Origin: Hanleya hanleyi
Taxonomy: Eukaryota; Mollusca; Polyplacophora; Lepidopleurida; Hanleyidae
NCBI GenBank assembly: GCA_036873755.1
Contig: JAVTVY010025334.1
Span: 36,427 to 100,426 of the forward strand
DNA length: 64,000 bases
Reading direction: 5' to 3'
In this document: one piece after another, positions 31,641 through 43,199 of the stretch
Layout of the letters: every line of letters starts with the position of its first letter
Numbering within the stretch: the first letter of the stretch is position 1
Position numbers and translations under genes: made by a program
Notes under the pieces: model-generated
What the model was told of the DNA's origin: nothing
Database searches by the model: none
The model's input: only the letters and a program-made list of their open reading frames with translations

Positions 31641-33885
31641 AAGGTACACAAGAGATTTCTGATGTCCACTGCTACTGAAAATACTATTTCTACTGCTTAA
31701 TCATGCAACACTATTGACAAGACTCTCATCACCGTGTTTCCCTATGTTAACTTAATGGAAGTCTTTCCCCAGTTGCTCAGGAGAGCTGCCATTTGTAACG
31801 CGAGTCTGTCCACAGCAATGGGCATATCACTTATTTTACACTGAAAACCTATTGCAACCTTCCTTATTTCGTATAATTTGTCCAGCAGTGCTGTGTTGTA
31901 GAACATAGAATAATGAAGAAGGGATAATGCAGCAGAAAGTTCAACATGTTGGTATGGTGGGTCTAGATGTTCTATGTGGGTACCGGCCATCATAAATAAT
32001 GCATACCTCATGAATCACAGCCGTTAGGGATAAACATCCCTTCCTAATTTCCCTAAACACCTTTAATGGAAGTTTAATTAATCTGGCTGAATAAATCCAC
32101 TTAAATGTGGTTCTTATATTGATGGTTATTGAGAAAGCCTGGGGTCTGACCAAGCTGATGGTCACCACATGTGCCATTGACCTGCCATACTGTGCATTGG
32201 TACATACAGTCTTACCTCACTTTAAGGTGCCTCATATAATCTCATATGATGTGGGTGTTGTGGTGTCCCCCAAATTAATAAATTCATATAATTTCAACTC
32301 TTTTATAATGCTGAAAATCCATGGTATCCGGTAGTTCAAATTTGGTCCCCCAATAACAGCATTATGAGCTTACAATGTGTAAGACTGGCACAAGAAGCAA
32401 ACTACATGTATTCATTTTGCACTTCTTGTGTTCCCTGTAGACAAAATCCTGAATTTTTCCCTAATTTTATCCGCCTTCAGCAGAAAGTATGTAATTTAAA
32501 ATTACAAGCTTGGATCAAAGGTGTAGGTCATGTGCTGTGAGTATGGTAAACACCCTAACAATATAATAACAATATTAAGATTCAATAACCTCCAGATGTT
32601 CCCTCAAGAGTTTGATCACTCACCCTGATCAATTTGATTGTCTCTTGAATGTAGGATAAACGATGCAGGTAAGGTCCTGTTTTTGCATGATTGAATTTTG
32701 CAACTTTGAATTTGATAAGTGCAGTGTTGTACATGTGTGTGGTATATTGTAATTCCTGTGATTGAATTAGAAGATCAGTTACTATACCATATATCTATAT
32801 TTTATTTTGTCCATGTTACCGTTAATGAAAAACTAAAACAGTAAAAAAAAGTTATAGCCCCTATAATTAGGATTTCTGCAGCAGCAAAAATTATTGTAGA
32901 ATTGAAGTATTCACCACTCAGAACTGCTGAGGCAAACTGAAGATACTTTTGCTATGGCATTGGCCTAGCATTGCTGAGTACTGTGGCTAACTGAGGAGAT
33001 TGAAGTTAAACCAGTTGGACTGTTTAAAAATAATAGTTCATTTATCATCACCACCTGCCCGCAATTTTATAATGACGCATGGGGAAGTATTTTATGCTCG
33101 CTCCATAAATTCTGAGAATTTATTCCCTGAAGATGGAAAAGTGCAAGCTCTCAATTCTAGAGAAAAATAAAAAAAAAAATGGAATCATGGAGCTCAATTT
33201 CATTATAAGCTTATAAGGCTTCTGCAGATGAAGTATTTATCGTTTATAAAGTTACTGTGATAGATTTATCGTAAAAAGTGGAATATTCAATCATTACCAT
33301 ATGTGTAATTTGATTTCAGGAGCGTGGCTATGGCTTGCTGTTTCTGCGGATCTTTCTCCTTCACATTAATGCTTATCTGATATCGCAGCAGATGTGTTGG
33401 AAGCTTTTCTGCACAATGCAATGTACACTGTGTTGAAGCAATCCTAGATTTATCTCTTACTACTTGTACTACTGTAACAGTAGGTACTATACAGTATTGT
33501 ATGTTACATCGGTACATTGTGATATTCGCTGTAATCCCCGTGTCATTGATTGTGTGACCGTGGTCGAGTAGAATTGATTGCATCCTGGCTGCGCGTGGCG
33601 TGATGAAACCTTAGCCGTTGAATGAATCTATACCTTGATCGTGAGATATATTTTATGCTAATCCTCTTTCCTCAGCATCAGGGCTGTTTCTGACATTTAC
33701 TGATATTGCCTCTGTATTAAACCTGCGATAAACTGTAATGTGGAATTCGTGAGAACTGGTTGACCCTGACTGTGCTGCATGATGCGGCTGCTGTTGTTGT
33801 TGTTGCTATGGGTTTGGTCAATATAGGATAAAAGGAAATCTTTCTCTGTTAAGGAAGATTTTCTCATTCTACAGCTACATGCAGG
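31641..33885 (+). other. Intronic stretch, no gene
   Basis: AT-rich; no exon, RNA gene or element with visible ends recognised. Confidence 0.4.
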
Positions 33886-33890
33886 GCCGT

Positions 33891-34083
33891 AGCCAGGATT
33901 TTACTGAGGGGTGGTTCGCCTTCACTCCAAAAGGGCACATCAGGGGGTTTGCTGTATGGGAAAAGGGACAAATAGGGGTTTCGCTTCAATGTTTGAAAAG
34001 AGCATTTATATGAGAAAAATATATAATATTTCCGAAAGGGGGGATCGCCCGAACTCAGAAAACCCCCCTTGGCTACGGGCCTG
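33891..34083. mobile_element. 193-bp CAGGG-ended MITE with 5-bp target duplication
   Basis: Ends CAGGGCCGTAGCCAGG and CTTGGCTACGGGCCTG are inverted repeats (14 of 16), flanked by ACATG at 33886-33890 and 34084-34088. The termini are hAT-like, but the duplication is 5 bp, not 8. Confidence 0.75.
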
Positions 34084-36472
34084 ACATGCAGGCCTACATT
34101 CTGAGGACAGGGGCCTGAGGAAATGTTTGTCAAAATGCAAAAATGCAAAAGTCTACATGTACATTGTTGTACTTGCCGTTGTTGCAGGCTGACAGATCCT
34201 TGTTCATATTCAATACAGAAAGGAATATAAGGCTGATACTGCCTCTGTCATCATAGATAAAAGTCAGACATCATGTATGTGAATAATGCATTTGTAAAGG
34301 CCATCCCAAATACCATCTACACACTTTGTATGAAAACATAGGGAAGATTTGAGAACAAGATCATCTTTTGATGTAAATCAAAAATAACCTGAAAGTGTAT
34401 ATTTTAACACAATTTAAGCGCATGTGGTGAAAAATGTATTGAAGCAGTACATGTAAATAGTAATCTCTGCCTTGTGATGTCAGTGTCGGATTACGATCAC
34501 GTCACATTCAGCATCGATGTGGGACGTTGTATTGTGACGTGATTAGTTTGTTTTTATAGTATTCTGTTCATTATACAGTGAGGAACCATCACAAATTCTG
34601 ATTAAACACACCCTTTGGGTTCCCTGAATCAGTGCAGACAAACCAACAAACAGACAAACCAAAAACAATATCCACATTTCCCCTATTGGGAGTTTGGCAC
34701 TGCAATTACTATTGAAACATTTCAGATACATTTCCTGATATTCTAGCTATTTTCTTGCAAATGTGAGTTGGTGGTTGGGAATAATTCAATGACTTTCTGT
34801 CTGCGCGCTTGCTGTTCAAAGTATGTGATCCTTCCATCCACGACAAGTTGGCAGTTAATTTGTATCAAACCAAGTGGTTTCTTTGAGCTCTCGTTTCTGT
34901 CAGTGTTGAACAAATGGTTGGAATAGTGACTGCAGATAGCAGGTGTACATAACATGTACACTCTAAAAATTATTCTGGTAACAGAAATAAAATCTGAGTG
35001 ATAGGTGTTAGAGAATGATTTTATTTTCTACGCAGCATAAGATAGCAGATTCTTTCTTTCTGTTACGTGTACACTCTAAAAATTGCAGAATATTTCCGTA
35101 ACGCTCACCAGAACACAATTCTGTTACAGGTAACACCCAAACAAGTAATTTTGGAGTGTACAGATACATATTTCCCATCTCAAACTCTGCACACTTGTCT
35201 TGACAGACGTATTGTGAACACGCCTCATCGAAAAACATTCCTTGTCAGTCACAGATGTTTCTCGCGGATCTGGCAGAAAAGTGAAAGTACCCGCAGAGAC
35301 TCGAGCAATATCTGCTGGAGTAATTGGCTGATGAAAATCTTCTACGAACTGTGAAGACACTAATATAGCTAGAAAAAGATGAGAACACTTTTACACTAGT
35401 AGACAGATATCAATAAATCATTTTAATATACACATGTACAGGCCCCGCCGTTTGAAAAATGATGAGAGCTGAAAACAGTCCTCCTAAATTTTCCAAGGAG
35501 GGTGATTCGCTCTCCTGGAATTTAACCCCTTCAAATTACTTGTATACTGTATGAGAGTGAATAAATGTGTCATGATATGTAGTATATCCTAGTATTAATA
35601 CAAATTTCATTTACACGTACTTTATAAAAAACAAAAATTTAAATGTTTGTGGAGCATAGCTCCAGAGCTGCATTTCTATATTAAATAGGAAACGGAAAAT
35701 TTACAATTTAGTAGCAGGCACCCTTCTTTTCTGTATAAAACAGTTATTCACAAGTTATATCAATGATAAAGTAAAATACTTTGCAATGATAAAACAACAT
35801 TTTTGTTGAATTTTGTAAAGAAATAAGCTGTTCACAAATATATTTATACAGATTTGGTCAATAGATAGTCCACTAAATGCTCCTAATGAAGAGAAAGTGT
35901 GTTAACATCTTGTTATTTGAGTACAAGACTGTCCCTGAGTTGATTGAAACTCTTTTGTGAAAAAGGTAGAAAAGTAACATGTGCTTTTTCCTTCATGAAA
36001 AACGGGAAAGCTTGCCAGATTTACTTTGCTTATTAAGTACCGGTATACTTTGATTAAATAAAGGCAGGGAAAGACTGAGAATCTATTCTTGGGAAGTCAT
36101 GAGGTGAGGCAGGCATTATATCAAAAGCTTTTCCTATTGCACAGCCCAACAACAGTGCTTGATGTTATTACAACAACAACAACAACACAGACTGACGAGC
36201 CGAGGTGCGCGAAAAATGACGCTCCTCAAAAGAAAATTAGGAGCGTGATGGAGCGCGAGCACGATTGCGCTCCTCAAAAGGCCAGGCCTGCATGTATATA
36301 TCTTTTTGTTTGGATAGAAAAAGATTTGCCCCTTGTGGCCTTTGCTTCAGACATGTCAGTATTCCTGATATACATGTATCTGTACATGTAGTAATATTCA
36401 TGTATGAGAAAAGAAGTTTTTGAGTAGAATGCACCCCACCAGGCCTTCCAAACTGTTATGATAGTACATTAA
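34084..36472 (+). other. Intronic stretch with small TA-flanked MITE
   Basis: At 35072-35158 an 87-bp element with ends CACTCTAAAAATT / AATTTTGGAGTG is flanked by TA on both sides (Tc1/mariner-like). A half copy starts near 34959. Near 35460-35520 lies a weak member of the GAGAGTGAT/CTCTCC family, and near 36190-36290 paired GCTCCTCAAAAG words. No gene. Confidence 0.5.
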
Positions 36473-36797
36473 CTCTTTGCCCCATGGAGGGTTACTACCA
36501 TTGGCCCATGGTGTTGCCATTTGATGCCCTTTCCTAGTCCATGATGACGCCATTTGACGCCTTATGTAATAAATGAATTAATCAATCTCACTTTATAATA
36601 TTTTATTTCAGGAAATATTAAACATGCTAAATGAAAAAGTAATAATAAAAATTAATAAACCTTTGATCCCAGCCCTCTAAAAGATTTGTGCCTGACAATT
36701 TACAGGGGATCACCGAAAAGGTCTATGGGGCAGCCTAGAAAAAAAAGCCTGTATGATTTAGAAAGAGGCGTAAAATGGCATTATCATGGGGCAAAGA
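36473..36797. mobile_element. 325-bp MITE (CTCTTTGCCCCATG), copy 2
   Basis: Ends CTCTTTGCCCCATG and CATGGGGCAAAGA (13 of 14 inverted); interior homologous to 29219-29554 with small indels. Confidence 0.75.
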
Positions 36798-37145
36798 ACT
36801 GGTCATGCTTGGGACCAGATCATAGTGTGGGTTTTGACAGAGTCCTGGTGTATCAAGGTTCAAATACTTAGAATTTAAAGGTCAACCCAAACGCTCGGAG
36901 GTCAAAAATATAAAAAAATAGTCCTTTCGATTCTGAAAATAATGATATTTTTTTCATAATTTTGTGCAGTCTGGTTGTCGAGATATTGCCGTTTGAAAGG
37001 TGAAAATCGCTCTCCTGTCAATTCCAGCTGTGACGTCACGGAGGGAAGCCGTCTTGTATTCTCTATGTTAAAGCCGTATACCACAGTCGTAAGTAGCTGC
37101 TGATTTCTGGAGATTTTCGGAGTATCGGGGCATGATTTGTTAAAT

Positions 37146-37504
37146 ATGCCGCGACGTTGTGTAGTGGGAGGTTGCAGTTTTACTACAGATGACGGTGTTA
37201 GTATTTATTTGTGGCCTAAAGACGAGAAAATCGCTGCAAATTGGACAAAATTTGTACGCAACACAAGAGTGTGGAAAGAGGGCCCGAGCCAGTACTCGTA
37301 TAATTTGCTTGGCACATTTTGACAGAAATTAAACATCATTCGAGGACATCTACAGCGTAGCAGTTGAATTCGGGTACAAACCAAAACTAAAGAGAACAGC
37401 TATTCCAACTATCAAACCTAAGAACAATCAGAATGTGACGGCAAAGAAATCGGACAAGGAGAATCTATCACGGACATCGGCTGAACGAACCTAGCCTGCA
37501 AGCG
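37146..37504 (+). pseudogene. THAP zinc-finger domain remnant, copy 1
   Basis: The ATG at 37146 opens MPRRCVVGGCSF, the start of a C2CH THAP domain (C-X4-C at residues 5 and 10), with WTKFVRNTRVW at the usual core position. The frame runs to TGA at about 37320. The second zinc pair (C-X2-H, CLAHF) lies in the +1 frame at 37306-37320, followed by TAA at 37330 and then an open stretch ending KLKRTAIPTIKP, matching the THAP tail. So one frameshift and one stop break the domain. THAP domains bind DNA ends in P-element and Kolobok transposases. Confidence 0.75.
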
Positions 37505-38121
37505 AGGCCTCGGGCAGGCAGACGGCTGTACATGCCCTGCTCGCTCTCGCGTGAGTTGCTTGAGCACCTATACAGGTTAGACTGGATGAGTCTCTATTTC
37601 ATATTATTTAATAATAATAAAATGATCTTTCATAAATATATATACGTAAATAAAAAGCACCAATTGGAGTGAATGGCTGTAGATACAGAAGTGATAATAA
37701 TACTTTCATAATCCCTTGACATTTGAGATTGTGGGAATATCATTCGATTTCAATTTAATTGAGGTAATTTGTCGAAAATTGAGCAAATGTGAATGCCGAT
37801 CCACTCACCACGGCTTACTTTTCGCCATGAATGTCCAAAGTGTTTTTTATCAAACTATATAATTCTGAAATTGGTATTTCATGGGGATTATGGGAAAACA
37901 AACAAAATTCAAATCGGACGTATATCAGTAGAGTTATCAACAGTTTACTGTCCATACTGCCGAATCCCGGAGTTTATCCCTTCGAAAAGGCTGCCTCGGT
38001 CAGTAACAACAATAACAACACAGATGTGATCGTTCTTTACATCACAGAATCGTTCTACATTCAATACAGTTTGAAATATATGGACATTTGGTCTTATAGA
38101 TGACGATAATAAGGTTTCCAG

Positions 38122-38403
38122 TCAAGTTGCATACCAATCTGTATTCAACAAACGACCTCTCCGAAACCTGTCGTCGTCGAGTTCCACGTTGTCAGAGTGG
38201 TTGTCACTGTCAGAATCGGAGCCGTACGGCTCAAATTGATAGGGCTGAATTCCGCCGTTGGTCTGCAAACAACTGTTAATTTGTAGGTCATCATCCTCCT
38301 CTATGTCTATTTCATCTTCTTGGCGAAAAATATTTCCATCTAAGCAGCTGATATCGCTCGAATCGACATCTGAACCGGAGCTCTGGCTGCACTCGCTTTC
38401 CAT
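38122..38403 (-). CDS. Acidic ORF with PYQFEPY motif inside the THAP element
   Basis: 93 residues from the ATG at 38403: Ser/Asp/Glu-rich, with IQPYQFEPYGSDSDSD and a basic RFRRGR segment, ending NTDWYAT. A GGTATGC donor-like site overlaps the final Trp codon, so translation may continue through splicing in a full-length element. The I-PY-FEP pattern followed by N-DW recalls the N-termini of invertebrate P2X7-C-terminus-like zinc proteins; this is a tentative recollection. The second copy (minus strand, about 56190-55960) is cut at its N-terminus by the LTR insertion. Confidence 0.4.
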   Translation of the reverse strand: MESECSQSSGSDVDSSDISCLDGNIFRQEDEIDIEEDDDLQINSCLQTNGGIQPYQFEPYGSDSDSDNHSDNVELDDDRFRRGRLLNTDWYAT

Positions 38404-38613
38404 GTTATCCGCTGTTTTTTCTCAGGCAACTTCCCTGCGTGACGTCATCAACCCAGCTGTGAAAGTGTGAAAAAGCCCACTTTGCTCCCATATTAAGTGT
38501 GTTTCTGACCAGATTAGAATTTTTTCAATATTTTTTTCATACAAAGTGAAGTATGAACTATGATTTTTAAGGATTTTTAGACCAAAAAAAATTCCGTTTG
38601 GGTTGACCTTTAA

Positions 38614-41481
38614 GTATTGTCACCATGAATGATGCCGGTATTTAGAGGTTGCTCGGTTTACCCAGGTTTCCGTCTTCACATGTTCCAATGTACCATATTG
38701 TGTTTGTTTCATATGGGTTAATCACATGGCAGCAGTGCTCTATATTACCCCCTTGATACAATGTTAAACGTTGTGCCCAAATTAAGATGCACCCAAATTA
38801 GAGAGCAAAATAATTTTTTTTTATTGCATTGAGAATTAATGTTCAGGTACATGTATGTTCATGCAAATTCTTCATCATTTAAGTGTGCTATCTGAGTCAA
38901 AGTCCGACCTATTTTGCCAGAATTCGGGGACTTTGAATATTGTCAGTAATTTGGGCACATTTTCCCAAGTACTGCTGAATAGAGGTTGTGCTCAAATTGG
39001 GGCAATATAAAGCCCTGGGCAGCATACCCTCACCCCTCTCCTCCACATTGTTGAAAACACTCTGCAACATTGAACATTGTAAATTTATCTTTCAACATAA
39101 CAATACATGTGGTTTGAAGTATGGCCACTGACACTGTTAATTAATTGTTTGTTTCTCGTAACCTTGCTTGTAAAAATACACATGCTGAGTGCGATAATTA
39201 TTGATTATTAATTATTAACTTGCAAACCAATTGTATACAAATATGAAGAAAATGAGCAAGTTTTACTCATGAAAATGTAAATCCCTCATGGATTTGAATT
39301 ATTTGCCCTCAAAATATAGATGAGGGCTGGTTACAGGAAACGAACCATTAATTATCAGCGGCCTATGTAATGTTTCTTACATCCTCAAATCAGGTTTAAT
39401 ACCTTCACTGTGGACATGGGCAAGGAAGTTAGACCTTATGACATCGAGTAAACGTGTCAATCAGTCCCGGACTGGTCAGACAATGTAGTAATTACTTGGA
39501 GAGTAGATACGGATACCCAGTTGACTTGCAGGGTCATCCAATGAAATGTAATATTGTACTATCACTGACAATTTTTGATTGATTTGACCTCTAATTTCTG
39601 TCCATACACAGTTCTCGCATTTTCTTTCCCGTTTCTTCGGATGCGAACTTTGTCTGGACAGCAGGAATAAAAGAATTGAATGCATGGACCACTTGGCACC
39701 TAGGCCGAACTTGATTCCTCGGGCTTTTGAAAATTATCCATTGAAAGAAGCTGGCGTCAACTGGATGCTGATCGTGACCTCTACCACCATGTAGCAGTTT
39801 CAATTCCGTCCAGTTTTTAGTTCGCAAAATTAGGGAGATTCCCCCGCATCCCTCTCTCCAATATTGCGTGAAATCAAATTATCATCGATTGTGGAATGAG
39901 AGGCGGCCTAATAGCGGAGAATTAATGTAGGGTCTATAGGGGAAAAGCTTGGTGAATTGGATCCATTTACAGAGTGTATCACAGTTATAACATTTCATAG
40001 AATGACAGCGCTTGATGCTTTCTCAAGATTTTCGGTAAAAGCTTTTAAACAAGCTATTCAAACTAAGTGTGAGCCCCATGGTCTGTTTCAATGTATTCTA
40101 GGAATTGGCATTATCTCAGATTCTCACTCAAGAAGATCTTGGACTTGAGTGTTCATTTGAAGTATGGCTGGAAGATGATCAACTCTCAGTAAATGAAAGA
40201 AATTTGGAATAAATGAATTTTTGAACATATCCACTGTTGATACATTATACATAAACATATCCATTATGATTGATACATATGTATGCATGATGAGTCTTGT
40301 AACAGTTTTGATCACAGAAAGTGAAATTTTCCACCATCAAATCAGGATGGTCAAATTTATTAGAGCAGGAAATTGACAAAAAACATCAAGAATCATGCAC
40401 ATAATCCATACCCTATTCTAATTATTCAGATGGAAAAACTTAACTTCAGGCTACTGTGGAGAGAAATTTTGCAAACATTCTACAAATTTCACTACCCATA
40501 TTTGCAGTTCTTAGGATATAACATCCATGCCAAGTATTTAGCTTCAGTTGACATAAAGATGGATTTTTTCTGCGTCTAGGTTTAAAAATGCTGTTCGAAA
40601 AATTAGAAGAAATAGGGTACCTGGTTTCAAAGGGTGACCAAATTTTTTCCAATGACTGATTGAATTTTGTCCACAAAATTGGAGGTGATTGATTTATAGG
40701 TTCATTGAATTGTTGGAATATTTACTGTTAATAATAATGTTCAGAAGCATTTAGAAATGTAGCTGAATCTTTAAAACCATGGATCTTGTTATAAAATCTT
40801 TTGTAACATGTTGAACATTTTTTTTAGCTGTATTACCAAGCATGATGTACGAGAGATGAAAAAAATTAAAGGATACAATTTTCTTCTCTTATCAATGCAA
40901 TGAAGCTTGAGTGAAGTAAAAAAAAAAAAACGATAGACAAAATAGAGTTCATGTTGGATGGTCCTAGAAAAATCTTTAAGAAATACATTTATGCATGTCT
41001 AGTATTGAACACATGCACATTTCAATTTGAAAGTAAATGTTTCCATGGGAACACCTGATACAATGCAGCAACAGGTGGAAATTCCTCATTTCTGATTGGT
41101 TGAAATTTGTCTGCTGATTGCAAATGGCTCGACTCCAGTCGTGACTATGTAAACAGATTTGATATCGCCCGTCGGCATGAACAATGCGCATCAATGATTC
41201 TATAATATTCAAGTGCAGCAGTTACATTGAATTGAATGCCTCCATAAGACTTGAGCATGTGTGATTGTATGGGTATAAATCCTATTCACTCACTCACTTG
41301 TATGGGTATAAACTATCCCGAGCAATAAATCAACAGGGTGTAATTGGTACAGGGAAATACATGCATCAGACAGGCCTATTGTCTGTACCTGGTAATCTAT
41401 TCCAGACGTGTTCATGGACAATGTTTGAGAGTAAATTATTCATACAACATTGAAATTTTATTACATTGCAAGTTCATAAAA
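38614..41481 (+). other. Intronic stretch, no gene
   Basis: AT-rich. A short dispersed repeat (ATGC-CCAAATTAG-GAGCAAAA) at about 38785-38870 recurs at 42755-42840. No recognisable exon. Confidence 0.4.
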
Positions 41482-41486
41482 TCAAT

Positions 41487-42742
41487 CAGGGGTTTTTCTA
41501 GACACTTTTTTCATCGTGGTAACCACGATGAAAAACAATTACAAATTGAGTTTTTGCAAAATTTTGTAAATTGAGTTTTATTGCCGAAAATTGAGTTTTC
41601 TAAAATTTTGAGAACCGCGAAAAATTGAGTTTCTACGAAATAAATTGAGTTTCAGAGAAATCTAAACTGAGTTTCGTCGTCTGTCCCCCTCCCCCAAAAC
41701 CTCCGCGAGAAAGGAAAAAAAAACGTGTGACCAGCCACGCCACTCGAGTCGAGATCAGCACTCAAGATTTGTAACTGATGTGCAGACAGATAACTTGTGT
41801 ACCTTTATTATTCAGTCGTATAGCTCCGATAAGGACGTCTGGTCTTGAACTGTTCTCATTTCAGTCGTATAGGTCCGATAAAGACATTGTCCTGAACGTT
41901 TCTCATTTTAAAGCAAATTGTTCGGCGACGTTTTCGACGATCGAACTAGTCCGCCTTTTTGATATTTCAAAGTTACGTCCCTTCTTTTTAGTCCACTCGG
42001 GAACCACTGCTGTCATAATGCTGTGGCTTATGAGTCTGGTCTCCGAGACACGCTGTCCGTCAATCTCCGGGTTTTTCGGTTAAGTTCGGAACCAAGACAA
42101 CGGGCAAGCATTTTCTCTCTCGGTCAACATTTCACTTGGATGCGTGTGACGTTGAAAGACGTTTCCCCAGAAACAAGAAACGAACAAAACAGACATTCCC
42201 CAAAATACAGCTGATGTACCATTTGGGAATAAATACACAAAGTGAGCAATGCAGATTGGTGTAAAAACAAAAGATCCACACTCTCTCCTGCGCAACTGAG
42301 GATCTACATGCGGGGGCATATGCTATAACATACAAAATATACGTTTTTATGAATAATTTTGTTTCTGCCCGATGGAAATTTCTGAAACCCCAGTATGTTT
42401 TGTAAACAAGTCCCACACCACATACTACAAAATAGGGTGCATATTGAGTTTAATTTGCAATTTTTGGCCATTTATCTGCGTTTACCAAGCAGCATTGGAT
42501 TGATGAGCTTCATAACATTACTGACATGTTCATTCACGATGAAAAATTGTCGCGAATTTATTTATTGTAATTGTCCTACTAAAAAGATAAAAAAAATGAG
42601 TTTCCAGATTGCATGCGATGAAAAACCCGAAAAAATTGAGTTTTGTTGTTTATTTTGCACGCCATAGACGCGCCGAAAAATTGAGTTTTTCATCTTTTTG
42701 AAATTGAGTTATATAAAGGAAAAGTGTCTAAAATAACCCCTG
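41487..42742. mobile_element. 1.26-kb CAGGGG-ended element with 5-bp target duplication
   Basis: Ends CAGGGGTTTTTCTAGACACT and AGTGTCTAAAATAACCCCTG are inverted repeats flanked by TCAAT (41482-41486, 42743-42747). Near both ends AAATTGAGTTT recurs many times, and a ATCGTGG/CCACGAT hairpin lies just inside the left end. ORFs of about 100 aa within it are unrecognised, so it is probably non-autonomous. Confidence 0.72.
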
Positions 42743-42747
42743 TCAAT

Positions 42748-43199
42748 TAGACTAGATGCGCCCAAATTAGGGAGCAAAAAAAAAAGAAGAAAAACGCAAG
42801 TTTCTTGCATTGCGAATAAATGTTCACTTATGTTCATCTAGAAACACTTTAATCTCTGGAGTAGAACAACTAAAAGAGACAGCAGCACAAGATGTAAACA
42901 GATTTTTCATGCTAATTTTATGGATTTCTGGCCTGGAGTATTACATGTAGCTACTTTGTATCTCAATACATACATGCATTTCCTCTCAAGGATATCTCTC
43001 GGTGTCAAGTCAGATGCCAAATTTCCTTTGATTATAACCATTGGGGGGTCTAAATTTAGATTTGTCCTACATGTATATATTTCTGTCATCACTCAGTTTT
43101 GGGTTGGTTTCCTGGAGTGAACTTACATACAGGGCCAATGTTGTGTAAATGTAAGAGAAGCATTAGCAATGTCCGAAGTTTCATGAGAGCGCTCACAAT
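42748..43199 (+). other. Intronic stretch, no gene
   Basis: Begins with the dispersed ATGCGCCCAAATTAG repeat shared with about 38785-38870. Nothing else recognised. Confidence 0.4.

Larger units (their letters stand above)
36879..38609 (+). mobile_element. 1.73-kb TTAA-flanked THAP DNA transposon (Kolobok-like), copy 1
   Basis: Ends AGGTCAACCCAAACG and CGTTTGGGTTGACCT are inverted repeats, each flanked by TTAA (36875-36878, 38610-38613). It carries a broken THAP-domain ORF near its left end and an acidic ORF on the minus strand near its right end. TTAA target duplication together with a THAP domain points to Kolobok; piggyBac also uses TTAA but lacks THAP. It is too short for a complete transposase gene, so it is a deletion derivative. 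Confidence 0.72.

Noticed and set aside
35008..35360. Overlapping 76-95 aa ORFs as a kinesin exon
   Set aside because: No kinesin motor motif and no consistent splice borders; the segment overlaps a TA-flanked mini-element.
37793..38103. ORFs in the middle of the THAP element as transposase remains
   Set aside because: No conserved motif is seen, and copy 2 has small frame-breaking indels in the same stretch.
41778..42083. 101-aa ORF inside the CAGGGG element as a transposase fragment
   Set aside because: No recognisable motif, atypical composition, and overlapping ORFs on the other strand are just as long.
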